A stretch of DNA of 64,000 bases from contig NC_079210.1 of assembly GCF_026745355.1 (NCBI RefSeq), positions 34,634,442-34,698,441 on the forward strand. Reading direction: 5' to 3'. A model generated the notes under the pieces. That model worked only from the letters and a program-made list of their open reading frames with translations, ran no database searches and was not told the origin of the DNA. Positions 1 to 18,405 of this stretch are shown piece by piece. The DNA comes from Beta vulgaris subsp. vulgaris (taxonomy: Eukaryota; Streptophyta; Magnoliopsida; Caryophyllales; Amaranthaceae). Each line of letters starts with the position of its first letter. The first letter of the stretch is position 1. Both the position numbers and the translations under genes were made by a program.

Positions 1-796
1 ATGCATACCCCCAAGATCGTACGGAACCTTCCGCCTACTTGAGTTATCAAAATTTATAAGGACACTACTGTTGTCACAGTAGGCCTGCGTAGGAGTGTAG
101 AACAAGTCCCACACTCACCCCGATTGTTCATCACTTGTAGGGAGTCCAACTACAAGTTTATTGCCATAATTCACTTTTTAATACTGTCCATTCATTTCAC
201 AAACAACATAGAATCATTTAACATGTTCTCTTAGTTGCAATACTCAAATCTTTTCTCTTGTAACACTCTTGTTACACTATGGATCATATTAATATGAATA
301 CAATGCTCATGTTCATAATACGATAGAATTACGCATTTCAATGCAACATATCGACTTCCAATCATAAACATGTTACCAAACAATCTCAACAATAAAAAAC
401 GTTCCCTATCACGATTCTAGGTTCTAATAGCATAAATCGCAACCTAATCATGATACTAGTACTTGCAACTAAACTGGTACGCGTACGTACCTTGTAATGG
501 AGAATTTTCGCTATTTTTAGTCAAACGTTCCGCTTAGGAAATTGGAACCTAGACGGTTAAGTAAATACTTTAGTGCTACGTCCTTGATAATATTATCAAC
601 TAATACGTAACTAACTATAACGACCTAGCAATTCGAAATAAACGATAGCTAAACTCATTATTCATGAACTTCCTTTTCTTTTCTATTCTAATGAGTTTAG
701 CGTCTTTTAGGAGTCAATGTTAGTGAGCAAACTGATTTTAGTTCGTGTAATTGTCCACTACCTTTACCAAATCCAATCAAGTCATACGTACAACCT

Positions 797-878
797 AGTC
801 TTATGTCCAACCATGTCTTATGTCCAACCAGGTCTTATGTCCAACCCAGTCTTATGTCCAACCAAGTCTTATGTCCAA
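797..878. repeat. Minisatellite, about 17-bp unit, five copies
   Basis: Five consecutive units of the form GTCTTATGTCCAACC, separated by two variable bases, run from about 797 to 878. The unit is nearly invariant except for the two-base joint. Confidence 0.85.
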
Positions 879-1601
879 AAATCAGGTTCGCATAATAAGA
901 TTATACTTCCAACTAATAACAATAATATAATTTCTCTACTTCCCACCTTACTTAATTACAATCCTAAAACCAGATTCACAACTTAAATCAGATTAATAAT
1001 TTAAACTAATTATACAGCTTAATTAGTTACTAATTAACTCAAATTATAAATTAATTAATTACAACTTAAATTAATTATTAAAAACAGAATATAATATTAA
1101 ACTAATATAATATTATATACATATTAGGTTTTATACCACTAACTTTCGTCGGCAACCGAACTCCGGCGGCCAACTTCTGGCAAGGACGCACACCACCACA
1201 CTTCACCCGGCTCGCACGCACGCACGGACGCACCTCTTGCACGCACGCACCATGACCCTCGACCTTTGCGCGACTCGCACACCACACTCGCTCGTCGCAC
1301 AACACGTCGAACTTCTGCTCGCCCTTCGCATGCACAGCACTTGACTCGCACACCGTCGCTCGCCCTCGCACAAGACCACACTCAAGCGCGACCCTCGTCG
1401 CTAGCACAAACCCTTCGAGCGCGACCTCGTCGCAGCACTCGAACCACGGAACTCCGCACAAAACCCTCGTCACCAATTGCCCGTATAAAGTGCTCGAGCA
1501 CGACTCGCACAGCGCGCGCACCGCAGCACCCTCGTCGCACCGCTCGCACACAACCCTCGCTGCTCGTCGTAACGCTCGCACAATGTCGACGAGACTCAGG
1601 T

Positions 1602-1603
<2 letters not shown>

Positions 1604-1643
<40 letters not shown>
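1604..1643. repeat. (AG)n microsatellite
   Basis: An uninterrupted AG run of about 40 bases, followed by shorter GAGA tracts to about 1682. It lies in the inferred leader of the minus-strand LTR promoter. Confidence 0.9.
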
Positions 1644-1646
<3 letters not shown>

Positions 1647-1941
1647 TCTGAGAGAGAGAGTTTGAGAGAGGGGGTTTGAGAGAATGACGGATGAGGGAGG
1701 AAAGAGAGTGTGTTAGGGTTTTTTTTTCTGATTTTTTTATTTTATTCTCTCTATTTATAGTGTCGCATATTTAGGTGTAACTAAACTCGGTTTAATCTTT
1801 TAAATTCCAAAATTAACTGAACCAAACCATAATATTATTCTATTATTATTGTTCTTTGTAAATAATACTAAAATAGCTTTTAATTATATTCTTTATATTT
1901 TCTTAATTATAAATAATTAACTCCAAAATACGGAGTATTAC

Positions 1942-2826
1942 AGAATTTGTCGTCCAATGTGCGGGGAGAGGCTTGAAACTACTCTTCACACACTGGTGGA
2001 GTGTGAGGAGACTAGACGGTTGTGGTCCTCTCCGAATTGATATCAACCAAGGAAGTTTCTCGACTTTCAGAGAGTGGTGTGAGAGTCTCATCCACCGCGT
2101 CACATATGACCTTTGGTGGGATCTTTTTTGGAGCATGGTATGGGGTGTTTGGCTGCGAAGGAATGAATGGCTCTTCAGACAGAAAAGAATGGAGCTGGAA
2201 GATATGATGAGTAAGATAGTGAGTAGGGTGCATGAGTTCAAAGAGGCTCAAAGCGAAGTAGCGAGGTGTTCGAAGGATGCTAACAGGGCAACTCGGGGCT
2301 GGAAACCTCTAGAATGGAAGGTATAAGTTAAACACGGATGCCGCTGTGTTTTAATGATGGAAAAATTGGCTGCGGAGGTGTGTTGCGCAACAGTGAGGGA
2401 GATGTAATGTTGTCCACCTGCCACCTGTGGGAAGGTAGGTATGAGATAGATGTGTCAGAAGCGGTGGCAGCTAGGCAGGGACTGAGTCTAGCGATGGAAG
2501 CGGGTTTTTGAAGTCTGGTGCTGGAATCTGACTTCAGTAAACTTATTAACCATCTGAAGAAAAGCTTTGTAGAGAACTCGGGTTTTGGGAATATTGTTGA
2601 GGACATCTTGTTGTTGGGTAGAATTGGTGCTAATTTATCTTATTGTCATGCAGGCAGAGATAAGAACAAGCTAGCCCATAAGCTTTCCCACTTAAGTCGT
2701 AATTTTAGAGGTATGCGTGTGTGGATTGAAGAGGTGCCTAACTGCCTACAGAGGCTATTCCTCTTGTAACTGCAGATTTGGCCCAAAATGAATAAAGCAA
2801 TTGAGTCTTCACATCAAAAAAAAATG
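1942..2826 (+). mobile_element. LINE 3' fragment (zinc-binding RT and RNase H domains, poly-A tail)
   Basis: Frames on the plus strand read CPMCGERLETTLHTLVECEE (about 1950-2010), the RT zinc-binding knuckle of plant non-LTR elements. A tryptophan-rich segment ending in VWLRRNEWLFRQKRMELED follows. An RNase H-like region lies near 2518-2769, with ESDFSKLINHLKKSF and CHAGRDKNKLAHKLSH. The pieces lie in different frames with stops between them, so this is a dead copy. An AATAAA at about 2790 and an A-run at 2818-2826 mark the 3' end. The 5' side is cut off exactly at the LTR start at 1941, so the LTR element probably inserted into it. Confidence 0.8.
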
Positions 2827-4984
2827 TCATCCTAAAGCATCCTTGCGAATGATCATAAAAAAGGAAATATCGGGTGATACAACCAGTATGACATCGTTTT
2901 CGCCATATCACCTCGATGAGCCATCTGATCCATTCTAATTCTTGAGTAACACTAGCATATTGTGAAAATACCATGGTCAGTCGTCCAGGCCATGGGTTAG
3001 AGTCTTAAAGCACTAGTCTTATATGCACGTGATGCATGTGAAAACATGTAGAAAATTAATTAATAGCTAATTACATCTAATAAATCAGGGATTCTTAATT
3101 TTTTTTTTATAATCAGTTTATCCCACTAGATCAGGGATCTTTAAATTTTTCCAAAAATTTAGTTGAGAGGGATGTGTACGCCTACACGGCGTAAGCGCAT
3201 ATTTGATTTGACTTCCCCATTCTTAAGGTTTTATTGAAAATTGTGTTGAAAAAAGTCGCCAACAATTCTTTTTAGGAAGAATCATAAACCTAATTGGATA
3301 TGGAAAACCGTAGGGACAAATAAGGGACTTATCCAATGTAGATTTCCCCGTGATGACTCCATAGATGGTCAAAGTGAACCAAAGATTGAGTTCGGCTGGT
3401 GAGAGTAGAATACAGTCAGTAACTATATTGCCCATTGCTGGCCTATACTAAATATCTATTCATTAGAGATTTTATGCGAAAGAATAATCAAATAATATTT
3501 TTATATACCTAAAAATATTTGGTCTAGATTGGTTTAGGAAATACATAAAACGACTATCTTTTTAGTGCCGAGTTATTATGCAATCAATATTACAGGGAAC
3601 CTAACAGCTGAGTAACAGGTTGTCTAAATTAATCTGATTAATATTATAACAGTTCTCTAGAACTTGATTAGCAAATATAACATGCAGGATGATAAAAGCA
3701 ATAAATCAGGACAATCATATAATATCCATAGAATGATCAGGCAGGGATATAATAATGTATGAAAATAAATAAAAAGAAGGATTAGAATATACAGTAGGAG
3801 GATTTTTTATTAAAGATCTACATCATGAAATAGACGGGTAGTTACTTCAATATAAAAATATAAATTTATTTAAGGATCCTCAGGATTATACCTATGCGGT
3901 TTTGATTGAAAAGCACACTGATCTTTAGGCGGAGCAACCATGGAATCAAGAACACATTGTGATTAGAAATAGATTGAAAAGTATTAAAAGTATTAGAATG
4001 TTTGAGTATTTTAGGAGTCTAAGTGTATTCGTAAGTATTCGAGAGAATTTTCTGTATATATTCGTAAAATAATGATGAAAAGTCGTCTCGTAATTCAGGA
4101 AATGACGAGTATTGATAGGGAGAACAACATTGCGCCTCACGCGCCTACTGCACCTGGCGCAGCTGACGTGTCAGGCGCATGACGAGGCATGCCTAGTAAA
4201 AAAACGTACACGTAGCACACATATTGAAAAAGATAAGAAAGAAACTTTGCGTCTCATGTAGAGACTTGCGCTTGACACAGGACTCTGAATGAGTCAGGAA
4301 TCCACGTGTCAGTGGCAGATTACTGCACTTGACACAGGTGGACAGACCTACGCCTGATGCACGTGCACCAGGCGCATGTTGGTGCACTAGGCGCACCAGC
4401 CTAACTCCTCGCGAGCCTTTGCCAGCTTTATTTGAAACACGTTTTAAAAGATTTATTTTATCTTTTGACTACGGATATCTGATTTTACGTGATAAAATTT
4501 GATTTTAACTTATTAAAAAATATCTTTTGAAAATATTTATTTATTATATTAAATCAATTAATTATCAATTAATTGCGCTTTTTAAAGAACTGGACTCAAA
4601 TACAATTAATTATCATGAATAATTAATTGGGCTTTAGAATATCATTTCGAAACACAATTTTGGAGTGGTTCTTTAGATTGCTCTTCCGTTGGGTTGTGCC
4701 AACTAATACCGCGATACATTTCATCGTTGGATTCATATGGGGAGACACGATCATGTGTCTACATAATGTAAACGGCTGTGCTATAAATCTTCATTGTTTT
4801 CTTTTTTGTTGTGCGTTTGTATCTTTTGATTTTTTTAATTAATTAAGTAGTTACATCACTTTTTTTTTGTCCTATTTATATTTTTTCGTGTCCTACCCTT
4901 GTTGCTATACAAAGGGTCACAACTCACTTCATTTTCATATACAATGATCGTGCCATTGTGGATTTACATTTTGCAATATACCAA
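2827..4984. other. No gene seen; repeat-like intergenic DNA
   Basis: No coding exon is supported here. At 3013-3050 the minus strand shows a possible Helitron 3' end: a hairpin close to GCATCACGTGC, then CTAG followed by T. No matching 5' end was found. At 4110-4420 there is a GC-rich patch with repeated CAGGCGCA/GGCGCA words. A GCTATAAATC TATA-like box at about 4780 could belong to an old LTR. Confidence 0.4.
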
Positions 4985-5183
4985 GGTAAGTTTGACCTAG
5001 TGGTTGGCATTGACGTTCCAACCTTAAGGTTTGCGGTTCAATTTCCACTAAGCCCACTTTGCAGGTAAGGATTTCCCTTACCCTTTCCCTTACCTTCAAA
5101 GTGTCTAACCCGTTAACCCAGACCAGGTTGACCTATGCGAGACTCCAGACCAGTAGGACAATTCATCTTACCAATAAAAAAAA
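4985..5183 (+). mobile_element. tRNA-derived SINE
   Basis: An A-box-like CTAGTGGTTGGCATTGACG at about 4996 is followed by a B-box-like GCGGTTCAATTTCC at about 5033. The body then runs to AATAAAAAAA at about 5183. This is the pol III promoter spacing of plant SINEs. No convincing target duplication was found. Confidence 0.65.
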
Positions 5184-5307
5184 TTGCGAGTTTCCAGTAT
5201 GGTCAACATGGAATAATACCAGGAGAATTATATAAGACAAAAACTTGAGGACAAACATTAAAATCAGATAACAGAAGAATGATATAGAAGATAACAACTT
5301 GCTTTTA

Positions 5308-5943
5308 GGCTATGTTCAGTTCACCTTATTTTTGCTTATTTCAGATCTAATCAGATCAGATAAGATCAGATCAGAAAAAACAAGTTCAGAACAGATCAGA
5401 TCAGATCTATCAGTTTTAAAAACTCATTTTTACTATTAAATTTCTTTCATTACATACTACCTCTGTTTTTATTTAGTTGCAACGTTTTGACTTTCACGCT
5501 TGCCAATGTACAATTTCAAATCGTTTTATCTCTAATTGTATGTAAGTAAAAATTATAAAAATTTGATATTATGAAAGCTTACATCGAAACGAATCAAACA
5601 AGACCCCACATGACTATATTTTGTTTAACATATAAATCAATAAATGTGGTCAAATAAGAGAACATGAATAGTGCAATTTGTCAAACGTTGCAACTAAAAG
5701 AGAACGGAGGTAGTATTAGTAAAAATTATAATAATTGAATATTAATAAAGTATTCATTGAGACGAATCAAACAAGACCCCACATGACTATATTTTTTCTT
5801 ATATATTGAGAGAAATCTAAAAGATAAGATCTTGTAATCAGATCAGTTCAGAAAAAATAAGTTCAGATTAGATCAGAAAAAATAAGTTCAGATTAGATCA
5901 GATAAGTTCAGATCAGAAAATTTCAGGTGAACTAAACATAGCC
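5308..5943. mobile_element. Tourist/Harbinger-like element with GATCAG-rich ends
   Basis: The terminal inverted repeats are GGCTATGTTCAGTTCACC on the left and, reverse-complemented, GGCTATGTTTAGTTCACC on the right. They are flanked by TTA on both sides (5305-5307 and 5944-5946), the three-base target duplication of PIF/Harbinger elements. Both ends carry clusters of AGATCAG/AGTTCAG words. A separate Stowaway MITE is inserted inside (5457-5713). No transposase is present. Confidence 0.8.
5457..5713. mobile_element. Stowaway MITE nested in the 5308-5943 element
   Basis: The ends are CTACCTCTGTTTTTATTTAG and its near-complement CTAAAAGAGAACGGAGGTAG, with inverted repeats of more than 30 bases that include GTTGCAACGTTTTGAC. 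TA dinucleotides flank both sides. The length is 257 bases and it has no coding capacity. Confidence 0.9.
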
Positions 5944-6605
5944 TTATTCTGTAAGATAAAAACTTGCTTTTATTCTGTCTAATTGAAACTTATGATTACA
6001 TTCTACACACAAACAGTGGATAGAAACGTTGCTCTGTATTCAGCACAGCAGGCAGGAATAGAGCCCCCTACTAACAGTATCCAATATTTACTTGATGTCT
6101 TCAATTCAACTTCTACATTCAAATTCTTCCAATATTTACAAGGCTAGTAGTCTTGGTAGGGGTTAGTCTTTGGGCTGACTTAATTTCCCAATAAAAAAAA
6201 AAAAAAAAAAATTCAAATTCTTCGAAAAGATCATACAATATAAATCCTTTTTATTTGATGGCGCGTATGCCCAACTCCAAGTAATTTTCACATAAAATAA
6301 CTGTACACTCAATGGACATGAAGTTCGTATCACCCAGCTCTGACAAAAAGTATAAGAGAGCATGACAGTATAATGATGAAAAAAAATGTTATCTAAAAGT
6401 GGGTAAGAAAATATAATCTCAGGGACTGTTTTCATTTTGGGATATTTCCCACATACATACACAGAAATTATACGGAGGTATTTTTTGGTAAAAAGAACAA
6501 GAAACCCCCTTAGATTGGATGTTGCCCACCTTTGAGATAGGGTTATCACGACTCCACGACTGCACAGAGCAAAAATGTATGTATGATAAAGATGTATGTT
6601 CGGTA
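5944..6605. other. 3' flank of the synaptotagmin gene
   Basis: AT-rich sequence with an A-run near 6191. It is probably the 3' UTR and downstream region of the minus-strand synaptotagmin gene. A direct repeat similar to AGATAACAACTTGCTTTT occurs on each side of the 5308-5943 element (about 5290 and 5953). Confidence 0.5.
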
Positions 6606-12827
<6,222 letters not shown>

Positions 12828-13248
12828 CTCTAAATTCTTCAAGATTCTGAGTTTTCACTTTTCATCAGTGAATGATCATTTATGTGAAAGCTGAGAGAAG
12901 AACATAAGAGAGGAGAGAGAGAAGACAACAAAAAAAAAAAAAAAAAAAAAACCAAAGAAAGAAATAAAATATTGATTAGAGATATTGGGTTTTCTGGGGT
13001 TTTGGTGGAATTAGCTAAGATTTTTGTTGTAAGAAATTCGGAATTCGGAAACGTTTACGACAACCTGTGTTTCGCTCTCATAAGGCATAAAGAGCGCCAG
13101 TTGGTTTGTTATTAGTTGATGACGATGTACCTTCTATTTCAAATACTGATTACTACCCCCCACAATAACGAAATTTCTCAATGTACATGTACCTCATCAA
13201 AGCTCAAATTCAATGATTTTTTTTTATTCCTATGATTCGAGACATATT
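12828..13248. promoter_or_regulatory. Probable 5' UTR and promoter of the synaptotagmin gene
   Basis: Upstream of the minus-strand ATG (12827-12825) lies a CT-rich leader on the coding strand (about 12890-12930) and a long T tract (A-run on plus at 12930-12950). Such CT-rich leaders are common in plant genes. No clear TATA box could be assigned. Confidence 0.4.
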
Positions 13249-13373
13249 TTTTTTTTTTATCCACATGAGACACAAAGGCGATACAAAGTACAAAGAAGGG
13301 GAAGGGGAATTCAAACCTGTGACCTATCGTTCACAGCACCTCAATTTTAACCACTAGGTCAAGACATCCTAGG
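13249..13373 (-). mobile_element. tRNA-derived SINE, copy 1
   Basis: Read on the minus strand, the element has an A box in TTGACCTAGTGGTTAAAATT, a B box in GGTTTGAATTCC, and ends in a long A tail (T-run on plus at 13249-13258). A 12-bp target duplication, TCGAGACATATT, flanks it at 13237-13248 and 13374-13385. Confidence 0.9.
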
Positions 13374-13385
13374 TCGAGACATATT

Positions 13386-15663
13386 ATTTATAGTACCTCA
13401 ATCTTAATCATTGGGTCAAGAGTTCAAGACATTCTTGATTAATGATTCTTTACTTCCTCTTTTTTTTTTAGATGATTTCTCTCTATCTCTCTCCTATCAC
13501 ATGTTCACATGAGACCCTTTTGTTTTTCATTCTCTCTATCTCTCTTCTCTCCAAAAATTACCTAGAAGTCCATGATTTGAAAAGTATAACACCAAAAAAA
13601 ACGAAAAAAGTATTTTATTTTAGTTCTTTGACTTGGTCAACCAAAAAGATTGTAATAACCTATTACTGGTATCACAAATTCTTGGAAAGATAGTGTCACA
13701 TTATTCCAAGTCCTAGAGATATATGTTTTCGAAAACAGACTACGTTTCACAAATTCTCATGATAATATTTTTGGCGACTTAGTTAAGTATTTTAGCATAA
13801 TAGTTTAGAGCTGGTAATTAATATGTAGCCTAATATTATTTTTTTAGTTAACATATCCAGTATATTAGTTAGTGTTGTTTAACAATTAGTTAAGATCTAC
13901 TGAGCATTATTTATATAACAAAGAAATAACTTTTCTACAAATCTAAAATGTCAAATACAAAAAAAAAGAATTTGAAAAAAAGAACTTAAAATAACCTAGC
14001 ATTCGGAGTAATTGTACCAATGTCAGTTTGGTTATTGGAATTTGTTTTCTAAGTCATCTCAAAATTATTTTTCTTCCTTGCACTTTTCCCCTTTGTTTTT
14101 TGCAAGATTGGAGTCTAATATGACCAATGTAGTTGTACTCAATGAGCATTGTTCTTCTATAATTGGTTTGTAGTTAAAACTTTGTTTATACTAGCAGTTG
14201 TATTTTTGTAGAATTCTTGCTGTACATTTCTTGCATCTTCATGATCTTGATTTTTGAGAATGAGATTATAGAACTTTCTTGCGGTTTCTTATCGTCATGG
14301 GGTTACGTTGTTTAATTTGTAATTTCTCAAGAGACTTCTCTATCCATTCTCTTTTCCGGTACCTATGTGGTATTGCCATGATTGAGCGCATGTGCATGAT
14401 TGAATGATTGTGCATGATTCTCAAGGCATGAAAATCTAACAATTCTAACAGCATAACTTTTACATCATCTTAATCAACTATCACGAATAAATTAATAACT
14501 AATAACATTTAGATATTAATTATGTTTTTTCATATAAAAAGTTAAACTTTTAAATACAAAAATTAAGTTTTCAATACCAAAAGTGATCTAACATGTTTCT
14601 TACAAGTTTTTGCAAGTGCAAGTTATTGTCTAATCATGGGCGGTATATATTACCTCTACTATGAACTTGTGTCACTCTTCTTTCACTTCAAACATGATAG
14701 ACATCTTGTCAGATGAAATAACAACAAAGTAAGTGTTATTTGTGGACATTGGCATTGCAAACTCGTGCTCAAATAATTTACTTACATTTAAAATTAAACA
14801 ATGAATCCAGGTTGTTGGCAGATAAAGGAGGAGGAAACAATGCAGGTTTAGATCCCAGTCCAAAAAAAATCTCATATTTCAGTCCACCGGTATCACTAGT
14901 TCTGATACTAGACCAGTGCATACCCCTAATTAGAAGTAGTTTTTAACTGATTAAAACATACATTTTCTTATTAGAACTTACCTTTAGGCATGATAATGAT
15001 GTGAACACTAACAACACACAAGAATAATGATAGTATGCTAATGGTATCATCTATGTGTAAAGATTAGATTAACAATGTCCATTTGTTGACTTTTGTTTTT
15101 CAAGGTAAGATAAAAGATTTTTTACAATTAGGGGAGAAGTTGAGGATCCCACTTTACAAAGGGAAAAAATCAAACCCTTATTACAAGAATGGAAAGAGGG
15201 CCACCAACCGAGTAGGTCAACTTGATTCTTATATCCATTTGCTGACTTGTTACATATAGACGTTCAAAGTATTCGTGAGTACATATTAAAAGGCAATATA
15301 AGTTAATCCATTAAACATATTCATTAACTCATACAAGTGTACGAGAGTGTGCATATAGGATTGAAGATGATGAATTTGATGGTCCCGATGTGGCTGGTCA
15401 ATTATCTTCATAAAATGTTTGAGTAATTCTTAGGATTGCCAACCCTCTTAGACACATTAGAATAAAATATTGATATGTATGTAATAAATGAGGGGAAATA
15501 AAAATAATGTTTTAATATATTTCTGACCAATGAAAATTCAATAATAAGAGGGTTGGTAACCCTTAGGGTCACTCAATCAATCTCCACGTAAGCATGTTAA
15601 TAAGATATAATTTAACTGAAAGTATAATTTTTGTAGGATTATATATGTAACTCAATAAATTTT
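13386..15663. other. Gene-free intergenic stretch
   Basis: AT-rich DNA with only short open frames and no recognisable domains or tRNA. At 15100-15240 there is a patch with SINE-like wording (AAACCCTTATTACAAG) that is too decayed to call. Confidence 0.5.
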
Positions 15664-15678
15664 GATAAATTGAGCTTT

Positions 15679-16979
15679 ACCACAAGTATAAAGGTTATGC
15701 CCGCTTTCTCTCTCACCAAACCCTAACGAAATAAACTTATAGCAACTTTCCGCCGCCCTACCCACCTCCCCCTGCTGGCTCATTGACAGCCTGAGCATCT
15801 CCGGTCTATAAAGGTTGGCGGCGAGCCCAACCTCCCCCCCCCCCCCCACACCACAGTAGCCATAGTGCAGGTGTCGTAAATGGTGGTCTTCAGGAGCCGC
15901 GAAGAAGGCAGGACCTCGAAGCCGACCGCCAGAACGACGGAAAAACACCAACAGAGGCCCCAATTGGCTTTTCTTTTCTGGGCGCTGGCGATTCACCACC
16001 ACCACCTATGATTTCAGTAATTACGATCTCCCGCTTCAGATTTGAAATCTTACTGTGAGGTTATCAATTAAGCTTTCCTATTTTCTTTGTTTCTTCAATT
16101 CCACTAGTTGTAGATATTCACAACCTTGCTTAGGCTGATTTAAGAGGCATTGGTGCCTCCCTATCTACTAGTTGGTATGATTGTTTTAGTATTTAGAGTT
16201 ATCTCGTTATCTTAGCAATCATGAATAGTATTGACAAGTTAAAAAGGGATTTGTGCCTTTATCACTTTGACGATCGTGATTGCTAGCTCTTCTAATAGTT
16301 GGGTCCAGAGGATTGATTATCTCGTTAATCCTTTTGGTATCTTCGAGTATGCTCGAAGTTTGAAAGCTGAGGGTAATACTTTTTATAGAAACAATTTTAT
16401 TAGGTTAGTCATTGCACACTATATTCTAGCCATCAAGTTCTTGTTTTTTGCTGGCATTAATAATGATCAGCATACGAACTCTAAATCCATCACAAAGGAT
16501 GAATTGTAGCACGACTACATATTACCATACGCTCATGGAGATGAGACACTTCCCTATTGAAGAGTATGAGTAGTGTAAACAAGCTCCAAATTTAGGCCCC
16601 CAAGTTGAGGCTACAAGTATGGATTCTCAAAAGTCGTCACCAGCAAAGTCCACTTCACGGGTCAACAACCAGTCTACCAGCAAGATGAAAATCTCCTCTC
16701 GTTTGCACTCCAGAATCAAAAGACAACATAATATGGTAAAGTATCGAAGTCCCTCTTTTTCTAACCCTTTGTTTTGCAGGGTGCGTATTGGATCCAACAG
16801 AAGTCCATACTGCTTTAATGAGGACGTCTGTTATCCTTGTATGAAGAAACGTTATGCCCCATCCCCCCTGTTTTAGTAGCTAATCTTGTTCATGATGATT
16901 ACTTATATATGGTTAGTATGCTCTCTAGGATATAATAATTCAAGTTCTATTAATGCAAGTTTTTCTGATGTAAAAAAAA
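15679..16979 (+). pseudogene. Processed retrocopy of an unidentified mRNA
   Basis: The segment is bounded by a perfect 15-bp direct repeat, GATAAATTGAGCTTT (15664-15678 and 16980-16994), and ends in eight A's. That is the signature of LINE-mediated reverse transcription of a polyadenylated RNA. The 5' part is GC-rich, contains AAACCCTAA and looks like a leader. Near 16267-16509 a frame reads LKAEGNTFYR and AIKFLFFAGINND, faintly like a TPR helix pair. It carries stops and gives no firm identity. A GT...AG pair at about 16735-16778 could be a retained mini-intron but is too short to trust. The parent gene is not in this window. Confidence 0.72.
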
Positions 16980-17368
16980 GATAAATTGAGCTTTTTGTGT
17001 GGGCTACAATAATATTATAACTACTATAATTACTTAATCTTAACCCTTCATTTTCAGTGACTCATCTTGACTACTGATTTCATTAACTCTCTAAAACATT
17101 CAAATAAAAATTGTTGAAAACTATGTGAATTGTAATTTTTGAATTTGTTAATGTATAACTGTTTGTTTTAGTTGACTTTTGAAAGCTAATTAAATAAATG
17201 GTGTAAAATCTAGATCAAAAAGAATAATCTATTTTAGACAAGATATCATTGTTACAATAAATATTGTAGCCATTGTAAAATTATGATTGTGGTCAAATTC
17301 AATTTTTAAATTGCATTGGGTTATGTACTTCTACAAATATCTAAGGTTGATTTGACCCAATCCAATGA

Positions 17369-17474
<106 letters not shown>

Positions 17475-17548
17475 ATCTAACATAATTTGTCAAATTGAAT
17501 AGATTAACTTGATATTTACTGTATTGTTTTTTTTTTTTTAATTATTAC

Positions 17549-17690
17549 TACCCCCGTTCCTTTTTAATAGTTACACTTTAACTTTTGACACTACTTACAA
17601 ATCTCCCTTTGAATATCATGTGTGATTTATGGTAAAGAGAAAATATATTTATGTGGGGTCTTGTTTGATTCATCTCGATATTTACATATT
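17549..17690. mobile_element. Truncated Stowaway MITE end
   Basis: A TA is followed by CTACCCCCGTTCCTTTTTAA, and the sequence continues like the MITE at 48161-48419 (TTACACTTTAACTTTTGACA, GGGGTCTTGTTTGATTC). The right inverted repeat is missing, so this is a fragment. Confidence 0.6.
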
Positions 17691-18276
17691 ACTAGTACCC
17701 AAATTCAAGATTCGGGGCAATGAGGTGGGAGTTCTACGTACTATCTATTGATCACATTATAGATTTTCAAAGTATTCATTGGAATGGTAATCAATGAAAA
17801 ACATTTCACTTACAAATTTGTCTTCTTGAAAATGACCTGATAAAATACGTACCTCTTTGATCCTAAATCCAATGGCTCCCTTTCTCTCGGTTGTTGGAGG
17901 ATGATTAGTTGCACAAGTAACTTAACAAAGAAGAACTACATTCACATAAAATAATGCTAATTATCATGTTTTCTTCGTTTTTGGCCAGAAATGCCAATTC
18001 TATCACATGAATTATTTGTTTTCTTTGCCTTATTCTCTCTCTCAATTTAATCATTCAAATGGTCATATTATTCAATCCATCCACATCAATGCATTATCAA
18101 TATCATGTACGTTGATAATTTCATTTGACATTTAGCCGATCATAACCAAGATATTGTTCCTTGACATACTTGTTTCAATCTTCTCTTATTTTTGGCACGT
18201 GTGATGTCATGCACATTGCACCTAGAGATAACACGGCTTGGACGCTTTGTTGGGAGTTTTGACTTTTGACTAGTGG

Positions 18277-18405
18277 TTTTTTTTTTTTGATTCATATGAG
18301 CCAAGAAGGCGGTACAAAGTACAAAGAAGGGGAGGGGAGGATTCGAACCTGTGACCTATCGTCCACAGCACCTCAATCTTAACCACTAGGCCAAGACATC
18401 CTTTG
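18277..18405 (-). mobile_element. tRNA-derived SINE, copy 2
   Basis: Same family as the copy at 13249. On the minus strand it has an A box, TTGGCCTAGTGGTTAAGATT, a B box, GGTTCGAATCC, and an A tail. A perfect 17-bp target duplication, TGACTTTTGACTAGTGG, flanks it at 18260-18276 and 18406-18422. The two copies differ by scattered substitutions, and this one is closer to an intact tRNA-like head. Confidence 0.93.

Larger units (their letters stand above)
1..1941 (-). mobile_element. LTR end of a probable Ty3/gypsy-type retrotransposon (partial, runs off left edge)
   Basis: Read on the minus strand, the sequence starting at 1941 begins TGTAATACTCCGTATTTTG, which resembles the LTR start of many plant chromoviruses. 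About 180 bases further in, at 1751-1760, is a CTATAAATAG TATA box, followed by a leader-like stretch containing AAACCCTAA and a GA/CT microsatellite. The part at 1140-1580 is unusually GC-rich and made of degenerate CTCGCACA/CGTCGCA words. The open frames there look like repeat products, not proteins. No primer-binding site or second LTR is visible, so the length is unknown. The element abuts LINE sequence at 1942. The boundary and TATA box are seen; the family assignment is inference. Confidence 0.45.

Noticed and set aside
1102..1679. Overlapping open frames of 137-159 codons on both strands
   Set aside because: GC-rich degenerate repeat with frames open on both strands, no domain, and arginine/cysteine-rich low complexity. 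They look like products of the repeat.
16267..16509. TPR protein gene
   Set aside because: The TPR resemblance is faint and confined to one short frame within a retrocopy. Stops lie on both sides.
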